Shown here piece after piece: positions 1-7,923 of a stretch of DNA of 35,679 nucleotides; positions within the stretch are counted from its first letter, which is position 1, and every line of letters begins with the position of its first letter. The translations under genes were made by a program, and so were the position numbers. This stretch comes from CAYJBP01 sp964368605 (GTDB lineage Bacteria; Bacillota; Dehalobacteriia; UBA4068): assembly GCA_964368605.1 (NCBI GenBank), contig CAYJBP010000010.1:1-35679 (forward strand), in the 5' to 3' direction. Below the pieces are notes generated by a model, which saw only the letters and a list, made by a program, of their open reading frames with translations, made no database searches and was not told the DNA's origin.

Positions 1-1553
1 TCCCACTCAACAGAAGCCGGGGGCTTAGAAGTAATATCATAAACCACCCTATTTACATTACGCACTTCGTTTACTATGCGGCGCGAGATTAGGTCTAGGG
101 TTTCTAGGGGGATACGGGTCCAGTCGGCGCTCATATAGTCTTCCGTGCAAATCGAGCGCACTGCTATTGTGTAGTCGTAGCTGCGCTCATCGCCCATTAC
201 TCCTACCGATCTAATGCCTGTCAATACCGCAAAGTATTGGCTGGGGGGTGGGGTTATTGTTAGTTTTCCTACTTCCTCTCGTACAATAGCGTCGGCCTCG
301 CGCACTATAGATAGCTTGTCTTCGGTAATATCACCAATTACCCTAATTGCCAAGCCCGGCCCCGGGAAAGGTGGCCTTTGTACCATGCTTACCGGTAAGC
401 CCAGCTTAGCTCCTAAATCCCTTACCTCGTCTTTAAATAAATACCTTAAAGGCTCTACTAGGCCGCAAAATGGTAAATCTTTAGGTAAACCGCCCACATT
501 ATGATGGCTTTTAATAACTGTACCGGTGGCACTTTTGCTTTCCACTACATCTGGATAAATTGTGCCTTGGGCTAAAAAGTCCAGCTTGCCTGCACTAAGT
601 GCGGCATCTTTGAATACCTCGATAAACTCATTGCCGATGATTTTACGCTTGGTTTCCGGATCGGTAATTCCGGCTAGCTTGGTCAAAAAGCGTTCGCCGG
701 CATCAATTACAATCAGCTTGTCTTTTAAACGTGGTCTAAATACGGCCTCTACTTCGGCGCGCTCATTTTTGCGCAATAGGCCATGATCGACAAAAACTGC
801 GGTCAACTGCTCGCCAATAGCCTGGTAAACCAGCTCGCATACCACCGACGAATCCACTCCGCCCGATAAACCAAGTAGCACCTGCTTATCGCCAACTTGG
901 GCTTTAATATCGGCAATGGCCTGCTCACGATATGATTCCATATGCCAATTAGGCTTGATATCGCAAATATCCAGCAGGAAATTGCGGAAAATCGCCATCC
1001 CTTCCGGGGTATGGGTAACCTCGGGATGGAATTGTACTCCATAAAATTTACGATCAGGATTGGCAAAGGCCGCATATAAACAATGGGCGGTATGGGCGAT
1101 TGGCATAAAGCCTGTCGGCGCTTTTTTTACTTGCAAACCATGGCTCATCCAGGCCTCGGTTTTAGAGCTTATCCCTTTTAAAATGCCGTTTTGATTATTA
1201 TCGATAATCAGTTGCGCCTTGCCATATTCCCTGTCATCAGGACGTTCGGCTTCGCCACCTAACATAACGGTCATCAATTGCATGCCATAGCAAATGCCCA
1301 GTATCGGTAAGCCCAGCTCAAATACGCCGGGATTGCATTTTGGCGCATTGTCATCCAGCACCGAAGACGGGCCGCCCGAAAAAATAATAGCGCTGGGATT
1401 TGCCGCCTTAATCTCCTCCAGGGGGGCATTATAGGGCAAAATCTCGCAATAAATATGTAAAGAGCGAATTCGACGAGCAATTAAATGGCTGTACTGCGCC
1501 CCGAAATCGAGCAAAATTACCTTCTGTAGATTATCATTAAGCTGTGCGGCCAT
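1..1553 (-). CDS. guaA: GMP synthase (glutamine-hydrolysing), 3' end cut by window edge
   Basis: Makes GMP from XMP using glutamine and ATP, the last step of de novo guanine nucleotide synthesis, in the cytosol. The frame is open from the ATG at 1553 to base 1 (517 codons plus two bases). Only the final Glu codon and stop expected for the family are missing, since the last readable residues are SKPPASVEW. Seen: class I glutamine amidotransferase domain with nucleophile Cys88 in GICYGMQ and the FHPE triad motif; ATP-pyrophosphatase P-loop LSGGVDSS; C-terminal dimerisation domain. A GGAGG ribosome binding site lies seven bases before the ATG, under a near-consensus promoter. Divergent from guanine deaminase. 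No purine riboswitch core was found in the 5' region. The call is close to certain. Confidence 0.98.
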   Translation of the reverse strand, partial: MAAQLNDNLQKVILLDFGAQYSHLIARRIRSLHIYCEILPYNAPLEEIKAANPSAIIFSGGPSSVLDDNAPKCNPGVFELGLPILGICYGMQLMTVMLGGEAERPDDREYGKAQLIIDNNQNGILKGISSKTEAWMSHGLQVKKAPTGFMPIAHTAHCLYAAFANPDRKFYGVQFHPEVTHTPEGMAIFRNFLLDICDIKPNWHMESYREQAIADIKAQVGDKQVLLGLSGGVDSSVVCELVYQAIGEQLTAVFVDHGLLRKNERAEVEAVFRPRLKDKLIVIDAGERFLTKLAGITDPETKRKIIGNEFIEVFKDAALSAGKLDFLAQGTIYPDVVESKSATGTVIKSHHNVGGLPKDLPFCGLVEPLRYLFKDEVRDLGAKLGLPVSMVQRPPFPGPGLAIRVIGDITEDKLSIVREADAIVREEVGKLTITPPPSQYFAVLTGIRSVGVMGDERSYDYTIAVRSICTEDYMSADWTRIPLETLDLISRRIVNEVRNVNRVVYDITSKPPASVEW

Positions 1554-1584
1554 AATTAAGCCTCCTTTTTAATTAATACACCCT

Positions 1585-1613
1585 ATTATACCTCTTTTTT
1601 TGCGATTTGGCAA
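1585..1613 (-). promoter_or_regulatory. guaA promoter
   Basis: On the minus strand a -35 TTGCCA (1608-1613) and a -10 TATAAT (1585-1590) are separated by exactly 17 bases. The start would lie about 25 bases before the GGAGG of guaA, so the leader is too short for a purine riboswitch. Confidence 0.75.
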
Positions 1614-1629
1614 TAGTTGCAACTTTTAA

Positions 1630-1659
1630 TTGATATTTATTTACACTTTATGATATAAT
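1630..1659 (+). promoter_or_regulatory. Promoter of the guanine deaminase gene
   Basis: TTGATA (1630-1635), an 18-base spacer and TATAAT (1654-1659) face the guanine deaminase gene. A small hairpin AGCAT-GTTT-ATGCT follows just before the ribosome binding site AAGGGGG (1686-1692). The promoter is back to back with that of guaA, with about 16 bases between the two -35 boxes. Confidence 0.6.
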
Positions 1660-1699
1660 AGATTTGAGCATGTTTATGCTTTAATAAGGGGGTATTTTG

Positions 1700-2971
1700 A
1701 TGAATGATTTTATTCTTAAAGGAGATATTTGCTATAGCCATGATTTGGATAATCTTTTTACAGCAGTAGATCATTATTTGATTTGCGAAAACGGAATTTG
1801 GCAAGGCGTTTTTGCCGAAGTACCCACCGAATACTGGAATTTTCCTTTGCATGACTATAGTAATCATTTGATTTTACCGGGATTAATTGATTTGCATACC
1901 CATGCGCCGCAATATGCCTATCGGGCTTTGGGCATGGATTTGGGCTTAATGGATTGGCTCGATACCTACACATTCCCAGCCGAATCGCGTTATGATGATC
2001 TGGAGCATGCCTTAAAAACTTATCGCAAACTATTAACCACTTTAATTGACGGCCCAAATACTAGGATTTGCCTTTTTGCAACTATTCATAATCAGGCAAC
2101 TTTAGCTTTAATGGAGCTATTGGAGCAAAGCGGCTTGATTTGCCATGTGGGCAAATTGAGCATGGATCGCAATTGCTTGCCGGCCTTATGCGAAGCCGAG
2201 CCTTTAAAGGATGTAGAGGAATTTATTATTAAAGCCCTGGCCGATTTTGAGCGGACAAAGCCTATTTTAACCCCACGTTTTGTTCCAACATGCTCGGATC
2301 AGCTTTTGCAAGGTTTGGCTGATTTGCAGGCTAAATATAATTTAACTTTGCAATCTCATTTATCGGAAAATAAAGACGAGATTGCTTTTGTTAAAGAACT
2401 ATGCCCGGATAGCAGCTGTTATATTGATGCTTATTTAAAGCAAGGCCTATTGCAAGGCCCCACGATTATGGCTCATTGTATTTGGGGCGAGGCCGAAGAG
2501 CAAAAAATTCTGCTCGATAATAAGGTATTTATAGCACATTGTCCGCAATCGAATATGAATATTGCCTCGGGTATTGCCCCAATCCGCAAGTATTTAAGCC
2601 AGGGGCAGCAGGTGGGCTTAGGCAGTGATGTGGCAGGTGGTTGTCATAATTCTATTTTTAGAGCCATGACCGATGCTATTCAGGTATCTAATCTATATTA
2701 TTGCTTGGTGGATGCCGAACAAGCTCCTTTAAGCCTGAACGAGGCTTTTTACCTGGGCACTAAAGGTGGGGGCGCTTATTTTGGTAAAGTTGGTTCTTTG
2801 GAAGCAGGCTATGAGGCCGATGCTATTATTATTGATGATAGCAGCCTTATTGATGAAGATTATTCCGGCCTAGCCGAGCGCTTGGCAAGGGTGGCTTATT
2901 TAAGCCATGATTATCATATTAAAGCCAAATATGTGGCCGGGCGGATGGTAAAGGGCGATGTTAATAGCTAA
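1700..2971 (+). CDS. guaD: Guanine deaminase (amidohydrolase superfamily)
   Basis: Hydrolyses guanine to xanthine and ammonia, feeding purine salvage or breakdown. The protein is 423 residues, the usual length. Seen: metal-binding HTH (His66, His68) in LIDLHTHAPQYAYRALG; the family stretch LGLMDWLDTYTFPAE; QSHLSENKDE with a further zinc ligand; MAHCIWG; and LGSDVAGG carrying the catalytic Asp. The start is ATG 1700 rather than the TTG three bases earlier, because AAGGGGG sits seven bases before it. Monocistronic, divergent from guaA. It belongs to the GuaD branch rather than the Trz/Atz branch on the basis of the HAPQY and FPAE motifs. Confidence 0.95.
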   Translation: MNDFILKGDICYSHDLDNLFTAVDHYLICENGIWQGVFAEVPTEYWNFPLHDYSNHLILPGLIDLHTHAPQYAYRALGMDLGLMDWLDTYTFPAESRYDDLEHALKTYRKLLTTLIDGPNTRICLFATIHNQATLALMELLEQSGLICHVGKLSMDRNCLPALCEAEPLKDVEEFIIKALADFERTKPILTPRFVPTCSDQLLQGLADLQAKYNLTLQSHLSENKDEIAFVKELCPDSSCYIDAYLKQGLLQGPTIMAHCIWGEAEEQKILLDNKVFIAHCPQSNMNIASGIAPIRKYLSQGQQVGLGSDVAGGCHNSIFRAMTDAIQVSNLYYCLVDAEQAPLSLNEAFYLGTKGGGAYFGKVGSLEAGYEADAIIIDDSSLIDEDYSGLAERLARVAYLSHDYHIKAKYVAGRMVKGDVNS

Positions 2972-3112
2972 TTTGGGGATATGACAAATTGCTATTTTAT
3001 AAATAATTAGCTCATGCCCCATTTTGCAAGCGATTGCATATTTGGAATAAGCTCTTTGGCCTTTTCTGTAATATGAATAAAACTTTTTAAACCCAAAAAG
3101 GATATAATCAGT

Positions 3113-3766
3113 ATGAAGCGATTAAAAGTTATTGCATGCGAGGTTGCGTTTAGGGAGCTTTGCTTTTGTGCTGCTAGGTCGAAAACAGTTATGGATTTTA
3201 GCTTTATGCCCAGAAAGCTTCATATTATCGGTGCAGAAAAAATGCGGGATATATTACAAGCCGAAATTGATAAAGTAGACATCAATATATATGATGCAAT
3301 ACTGCTTGGCTATGGTCTTTGTGGTTGCGGTGTTGTGGGGCTAAGATCTAAATTGCCAATTATAATTCCAAAAGCGCATGATTGTATAGCCTTTTTTCTT
3401 GGTTCCGGGCAAAAATATGCCGATTTAAAAAAGACATATCCGAAGGCCTTTTACTTTACCTCGGGCTGGCTGGAGCGTGAAATAGATGCTGATAGTGGCG
3501 AATTTAACTTTTCTTTATATAAGTCGATGATTGATGATTTGATATTTATCAATACAGGTATTGGCAATATTGAAGATTATCGAATTCGAATCCAGGAATT
3601 ATCCCAAAAAATTGAAGCATCGTATATTGAGGTGGATGGCAGCAATTCATTATTGCTTGATTTTTTGAATGGCCATTGGGATGAAGAAAATTTTACCATA
3701 ATTCCGCCTCAGCATCAAATTATAGCAACAAATGATGATAAGATAATTGCTTATCAGCAGATTTAA
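3113..3766 (+). CDS. DUF1638 domain protein, Cys-rich, function unknown
   Basis: A 217-residue soluble protein without signal peptide or membrane segment. It matches what I know of DUF1638: an N-terminal IACEVAFREL stretch, LGYGLCGCGVVGL in the middle, and PKAHDCIAFFLGS followed by FYFTSGWLE. Six cysteines fall in the first half (9, 17, 19, 70, 72, 91), two as CxC pairs, suggesting a metal or cofactor site (inference). From memory, family members in methanogens and clostridia often sit near corrinoid methyltransferase genes; none is visible here. The gene stands alone with its own terminator, and its ribosome binding site AAAAAGGA is about ten bases from the ATG. The biochemical role is unknown. 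Confidence 0.8.
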   Translation: MKRLKVIACEVAFRELCFCAARSKTVMDFSFMPRKLHIIGAEKMRDILQAEIDKVDINIYDAILLGYGLCGCGVVGLRSKLPIIIPKAHDCIAFFLGSGQKYADLKKTYPKAFYFTSGWLEREIDADSGEFNFSLYKSMIDDLIFINTGIGNIEDYRIRIQELSQKIEASYIEVDGSNSLLLDFLNGHWDEENFTIIPPQHQIIATNDDKIIAYQQI

Positions 3767-3771
3767 ATTAA

Positions 3772-3818
3772 AAAAAGGGTCTATCGCAAATGAAAAAACA
3801 TTTACGATAGACCCTTTT
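3772..3818. terminator. Bidirectional terminator between the DUF1638 gene and rubrerythrin
   Basis: Fourteen-base arms AAAAGGGTCTATCG and CGATAGACCCTTTT, with a further five-pair inner stem and an A6 loop. A-runs on the left and T-runs on the right make it work for both convergent genes. Confidence 0.93.
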
Positions 3819-3830
3819 AATAAATACAGC

Positions 3831-4370
3831 TTAATAATTAAGCACAAATAGCTCAAAATGAGCTTGGGGATGATCGCATACCGGACATAGCTTTGGAGCG
3901 CAATCGCCTTCGGCAATATGGCCGCAGTTACGGCATTGCCAGGATTGCTTTTGCTCTTTGCAAAAAACGGTTTCGGCTTCGATATTAGCCAGCAAAGCCC
4001 TGTAACGTTGCTCATGCTCTTTTTCGATTTGGCCAACCATGGCAAATAGCTTAGCTATTTTGCTAAATCCTTCGGCCTCGGCGGTTTTGGCAAATTCGGC
4101 ATACATATCTGTCCATTCATAGTTTTCGCCGGCAGCCGCATCGGCCAAATTGGTGGGGGTATCGGGCACGGCACCATCATGCAATAGCTTAAACCAAAGC
4201 TTGGCATGTTCTTTTTCATTGCCTGCTGTTTCGGCAAAATAGGCTGCTATTTGCTCATAGCCATCCTTTTTAGCCCGCGAAGAATAATAGTTATACTTAG
4301 TAAATGCTTGGCTTTCCCCCGCAAATGCTGCCATTAGATTCTGTTCTGTTTTGCTGCCTTTTAACTCCAT
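3831..4370 (-). CDS. rbr: Rubrerythrin
   Basis: Non-haem diiron peroxidase that protects anaerobes from hydrogen peroxide. The 179-residue protein has the standard layout: an N-terminal ferritin-like four-helix part with FAGESQAF, ETAGNEKEHAKL and, in the second half, AEAEGF and IEKEHEQRY as the Glu/His diiron ligands, then a C-terminal rubredoxin-like [Fe(SCys)4] site formed by CRNCGH and CPVCDH. The ribosome binding site AGGAGG is well placed. It is the last gene of a leftward group, 65 bases after the repeat-containing membrane protein gene, so it may be co-transcribed with it or have its own promoter. It shares the terminator at 3772-3818. Confidence 0.97.
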   Translation of the reverse strand: MELKGSKTEQNLMAAFAGESQAFTKYNYYSSRAKKDGYEQIAAYFAETAGNEKEHAKLWFKLLHDGAVPDTPTNLADAAAGENYEWTDMYAEFAKTAEAEGFSKIAKLFAMVGQIEKEHEQRYRALLANIEAETVFCKEQKQSWQCRNCGHIAEGDCAPKLCPVCDHPQAHFELFVLNY

Positions 4371-4435
4371 TGTTATGCCTCCTTTTATTTAATTGCAAAT
4401 AGTATTCGCAAAAAATCATCAATAATGCACTTTAA

Positions 4436-5638
4436 TTACTCGCTAAGCGGTTGACGCTCATTAATTATTACTTCAACCGAAAAATAATCGCTTACGCCCA
4501 TTTCATAGGTGCTAATCACAATTTCTTCAACTTCCTCAAAATTAAAGTTTGCATCATCAAAATGAACATCTAAAAAATTAATATATAGCTCCCCGTCGGC
4601 ACTGTAATTATAAACATAAGTTAAAGTATCTAAATAATTATAACCGTAATCATAGCCAAAAGACCAGCTATCTGCCTCTAAATCTTGCATGGATATGCTA
4701 TGGTCATAGCCGGCATCGCCAAAATAATTTAATGATACCTGATAACCCTCGGTAGCCTCATCATCGGTATAAAAGTTGATTGCCCATTCATAAAGCATGG
4801 TATAATCGCCATAAATATCATTAGCCGCCGCAAAATCGCTGCTAATAAAATATTGCTCGGATAAATCAAGCCCTTTTAGCACAATATCGGCACGGTTGGG
4901 GCTATCATAGGTGATAAATAGCTGTATTTGATCATTGCTGGGGATATGGATATTATTGCTATTGCCATCATCGATAATCGGCATTGTCGAATCAACTTGC
5001 GGCTCTTCGCTAGCAACATCATGGTTAAAAATAATTTCCGGCGCCATATCTTGGGTATAATTATGATCTACCGAAAGGCTGCTTAGCCAAATCGAAATTA
5101 TCACAAAAGGTAGGCAAATTAAAAGCAGGACAATACCTACAATTATGCCAATTGTACGATTATTACGCTTTTTTTCCTCGGGGGTAGTCTCATAATAACC
5201 AAGATTGGTATGGGGTGATTGGGTCATATAGGTGGCATTATCGGGATAAGCTTGTTGGGGCTGATTGCTACCTTGGCTATTATAGCTACCACTTGCCGCA
5301 GAATTAGTGCCGCCATTGGGCTGCTCGGCTGTTTGCGTCAAAGGATAATCCACCTCGTAAAATTCGCCGCTGGCTAATTCATAATAAGTAACTTTTTGAA
5401 TTTGCGCACCGCTTGCAGGGTCGTAAGTAAGCTCATTGCGATAATAAAGTTTATTGTCGCCATAAGGGCTAAAGCCGGGTGGGATTTCCAAATCATAGAA
5501 GGCTTCCTGCTCCAAGCCGGTTTCGGCATTTAGCCAAAACACCTGCTTTTGAGGTTGCCCTGCACTATTAATAATAATTTCTTGGCGATAATAAAGGCCG
5601 CTTGCGGCATCATATTGATAATTATCAGGTATTTGCAT
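4436..5638 (-). CDS. Single-pass membrane protein with duplicated Tyr-rich repeat, function unknown
   Basis: 400 residues, not assigned to a family. Residues 9-48 and 59-98 are two copies of a repeat of about 40 residues sharing LYYR(Q/N)E, then G-x-Q-x-Q-K-V, then a Glu/Tyr end. Residues 105-150 are a Gln/Asn/Ser/Gly/Pro linker. A charged EEKKRNNR stretch precedes one membrane helix (about 162-184). The remaining 215 residues are acidic, Tyr- and Asp-rich and beta-like. The positive charges before the helix suggest the repeats are cytoplasmic and the C-terminal domain is outside. There is no lipobox or signal peptide. The ribosome binding site AAGGAA precedes ATG 5638. It lies between the zinc-ribbon gene and rubrerythrin on the same strand. 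The two-part layout resembles bacterial membrane sensors, but that is only analogy. Confidence 0.7.
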   Translation of the reverse strand: MQIPDNYQYDAASGLYYRQEIIINSAGQPQKQVFWLNAETGLEQEAFYDLEIPPGFSPYGDNKLYYRNELTYDPASGAQIQKVTYYELASGEFYEVDYPLTQTAEQPNGGTNSAASGSYNSQGSNQPQQAYPDNATYMTQSPHTNLGYYETTPEEKKRNNRTIGIIVGIVLLLICLPFVIISIWLSSLSVDHNYTQDMAPEIIFNHDVASEEPQVDSTMPIIDDGNSNNIHIPSNDQIQLFITYDSPNRADIVLKGLDLSEQYFISSDFAAANDIYGDYTMLYEWAINFYTDDEATEGYQVSLNYFGDAGYDHSISMQDLEADSWSFGYDYGYNYLDTLTYVYNYSADGELYINFLDVHFDDANFNFEEVEEIVISTYEMGVSDYFSVEVIINERQPLSE

Positions 5639-5719
5639 AAAATTTCCTTACTTTCTGTTAATTTAAATTGGTTTCTTCCTATTATACATACTAATTTGCA
5701 GATGTTTAAATATAAGCAA

Positions 5720-6145
5720 TTAGGTTTTGGTAGGTACTTTACTTTTGCAACGAGGGCAGGTGGCCACAATTTTGCCTTTACCACGTGGCAGGCGCAGGCC
5801 GGCTTGGCATTTGGGGCAGCTTACAATTTTATATTTCTTTTTATCTTGCCAATACTTAGAGCCAAAAAGCTGCTTAAAGCGGCCAAATTTTTTTTGAAAG
5901 GCTTGCTTAAAATAACGGTAGCGTTGAGCCTCCATGCGCCGATAATCAATATTGCGCGAAAAAGTTCTTAAAAGCGCCAAGGCCATTAGGCCAAAGCCCA
6001 GCAATTGCATATAAAAACCGATATTTTTTAGCAAAAATATAATCGGCAACAGATTAAGGATAAGGCCGCAAATTATCATAAAACGGCTTAGCTCGTCTTG
6101 GCCATAGCGGCCACGCATAAAGTTTTGAATAAATAAACGCAACAT
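5720..6145 (-). CDS. Small two-helix membrane protein with C-terminal zinc ribbon
   Basis: 141 residues. After a short basic N-terminus there are two hydrophobic segments (about 21-40 and 44-60), a strongly basic, aromatic linker (RRMEAQRYRYFKQAFQKKF, continuing to about residue 105), and a C-terminal CPKC-x16-CPRC pair that should bind one zinc. Its ATG overlaps the stop codon of the dihydropyrimidinase gene by one base (TAATG) and has a GGAG eight bases upstream, so translation is likely coupled. The family is not recognised; clostridial genomes carry many such zinc-ribbon membrane proteins of unknown role. The basic linker could contact RNA, DNA or lipid head groups (inference). Confidence 0.75.
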   Translation of the reverse strand: MLRLFIQNFMRGRYGQDELSRFMIICGLILNLLPIIFLLKNIGFYMQLLGFGLMALALLRTFSRNIDYRRMEAQRYRYFKQAFQKKFGRFKQLFGSKYWQDKKKYKIVSCPKCQAGLRLPRGKGKIVATCPRCKSKVPTKT

Positions 6146-7518
6146 TATAAAGCTCCTGCCGAAGGCCCACGATGCAGGTATTGGCCTTCAATAATATTTT
6201 CGTCAAAATTACCGTCATCGATAATTTGCTTACCCCTAAGCCAAAGTGCCTGCACCTTGGCTTTAAGCTCTAGCCCTTGATAAGGGGTATAATCGGTATC
6301 CTGCACCTGGTTGGCTGCCAAAATAGGGTAGGGGTCGCAGGGGGCAATAATGGTGATATCGGCATCGCTGCCTGCTCTTAAAATCCCTTTTTGGGGATAA
6401 AGGCCAAAAATTCGTGCCGGGTTTTCGGCCAAAAGGGCAGCTAGGCGTGGCATAGTTAAATAATCGGCTTGGCTAAACATCAATAAATTACGATGCTCGA
6501 TGCCGGGCAAACCGCCGGGGATAAGCCTAAAATCGGTAAGCCCTTTATCTTTTTGCCCTTGCTGGCGATAGCTGCAATGATCGGTGGCGATAACATCGAT
6601 TATCCCTTGGGCTAAGGCCTGCTTAAGAGCATTTTGATCCTGCTCTTTGCGCAAAGGCGGTGCGCAAATATATTTGATGGCCTCAGCAGGTGGGCTATTT
6701 AGCAGATAATCATTGAGGAATAGGTATTGAGGGCAGGTTTCCAGCCAAAAGCGCTGACCACGTTCTAAGGCGGCTTTGGCCACGGCCAAGGCTCGCTCAC
6801 TGCTTAAGTGGACGATATAAGGCATGGTACCTGCGGCCTCGCTAATGGCCAGGATGCGGCTTAAAGCCTCGGCCTCCAGATAGGGTGGGCGAGATAGGGC
6901 ATGGGCATCGGGGGCTAGCTGGCCTTCGGATATAAGTTGTTCGCTTAGGCAGTTGATTAAATCGCCGTTTTCGCAATGAACCATAAGCAGGCTACCCAAA
7001 AGCCTTAGGCGGCGGCTGATTTGATAAATCTGATAATCATTAAGCCGTAAATTATCATAAGCCATATATACTTTATAGGAAGTAATACCTTTGGCCACTA
7101 TTTGCGGCAATTCGTCGGCAATGGCCGAATGCCAATCGGTAATGCCCATATGCAGGGCATAATCGCAATAGCAATAATTGGCGGATTGTATTAAGCGAGA
7201 ATCTAAGGCCTGGCTAAGGCTTTGGCCATGCTCTTGGGTGGCAAAATCAATAATGGTGGTAGTACCGCCGCAAATGGCGGCCTTGCTGCCACTTAAAAAG
7301 TCATCGCTGGTAGTAGCTAGGGCATTGGTCATGTCCAAATGGGTGTGGGCATCGATAAAGCCGGGGAAAATATAGCCCCCTTGCGCATCATAAATTTGGG
7401 CGTCGTCATCATTAATTTGCGGTGCTACCTGGGCTATTTTATCATTTTCGATTAAAAGATCGCCCTTAAAGCAGCCTTCGCTTAAAACCAATTGACCATT
7501 TTTTATTAAAGTTTTCAT
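6145..7518 (-). CDS. hydA: Dihydropyrimidinase / D-hydantoinase
   Basis: Opens cyclic amides such as dihydrouracil or hydantoins to N-carbamoyl amino acids; second step of reductive pyrimidine breakdown. 457 residues, normal for the family. Seen: metal ligands DAHTHLDM near residue 60, the carbamylated lysine in TSYKVYMAY, MVHCENGD, IVHLSSERA and the catalytic Asp in ATDHCSY; the substrate loop is GGLPGIEHR. Residues that would separate dihydropyrimidinase from D-hydantoinase or allantoinase cannot be judged here. No carbamoyl-amino-acid hydrolase or dihydropyrimidine dehydrogenase gene is in the window. AAAGG lies upstream of the ATG at 7518. First gene of the leftward group; a zinc-ribbon protein is coupled downstream. 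Guanine deaminase nearby suggests a nucleobase-degrading lifestyle (inference). Confidence 0.92.
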   Translation of the reverse strand: MKTLIKNGQLVLSEGCFKGDLLIENDKIAQVAPQINDDDAQIYDAQGGYIFPGFIDAHTHLDMTNALATTSDDFLSGSKAAICGGTTTIIDFATQEHGQSLSQALDSRLIQSANYCYCDYALHMGITDWHSAIADELPQIVAKGITSYKVYMAYDNLRLNDYQIYQISRRLRLLGSLLMVHCENGDLINCLSEQLISEGQLAPDAHALSRPPYLEAEALSRILAISEAAGTMPYIVHLSSERALAVAKAALERGQRFWLETCPQYLFLNDYLLNSPPAEAIKYICAPPLRKEQDQNALKQALAQGIIDVIATDHCSYRQQGQKDKGLTDFRLIPGGLPGIEHRNLLMFSQADYLTMPRLAALLAENPARIFGLYPQKGILRAGSDADITIIAPCDPYPILAANQVQDTDYTPYQGLELKAKVQALWLRGKQIIDDGNFDENIIEGQYLHRGPSAGAL

Positions 7519-7775
7519 AAATATAACCTTTCAAGGCAGGATTTTTGGCTTATAGTACGAATATATTATATATAGATGTATTAAATATTGCAATTTGGAT
7601 ATTTTGTTACAAATGCTGTTTATATAATAATAGCATATAGTTAGGATGAAAGTAAAGATTATTTTGCAATTAATAAGTTAATTATTTAATTAAGGGTTTG
7701 CCCAGTTGGGGAGGGGTAAATGCTTAATTTTTGTGCTTTATTGAGAATTGTTTTCAAATTTATGTAAAATAATTA

Positions 7776-7804
7776 TTGACAAATTGCTAAAAAAGAGTTA
7801 ATAT
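7776..7804 (+). promoter_or_regulatory. Promoter P1 of the LPXTG surface protein gene
   Basis: A perfect -35 TTGACA (7776-7781), a 17-base spacer and TAATAT (7799-7804). The leader to the ATG at 8000 would be about 190 bases. Confidence 0.7.
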
Positions 7805-7815
7805 ATGTGTAAAAG

Positions 7816-7848
7816 TGTGACCAAAATGTGACCAAATTATGTTATAAT
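7816..7848 (+). promoter_or_regulatory. Tandem 11-bp direct repeats overlapping a second promoter (P2)
   Basis: TGTGACCAAAA (7816-7826) is followed directly by TGTGACCAAAT (7827-7837), so the period is 11 bp, about one helical turn. A perfect TATAAT follows at 7843-7848, but the matching -35 position (7820-7825) reads ACCAAA, not TTGACA. A good -10 with a poor -35 covered by direct repeats is the usual layout of an activator-dependent promoter; the repeats also lie just downstream of P1 and could block it. Confidence 0.5.
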
Positions 7849-7923
7849 AGTATTTAATTAGCAATGATGCTTGCGGAAAACTGGCTAATGTAAAGGCAGA
7901 ATTTGCTGAAAAAAGGAGGTTAA

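Noticed and set aside
562..786. Plus-strand frame opposite guaA
   Set aside because: Shadow of the intact guaA frame, which keeps all motifs from start codon to the window edge.
1554..1699. Purine riboswitch between guaA and guaD
   Set aside because: The conserved purine aptamer core was not found on either strand, and promoter-to-start distances are too short.
1758..2057. Minus-strand open frame inside the guanine deaminase gene
   Set aside because: No ribosome binding site, composition unlike a protein, and it lies opposite a gene with complete catalytic motifs.
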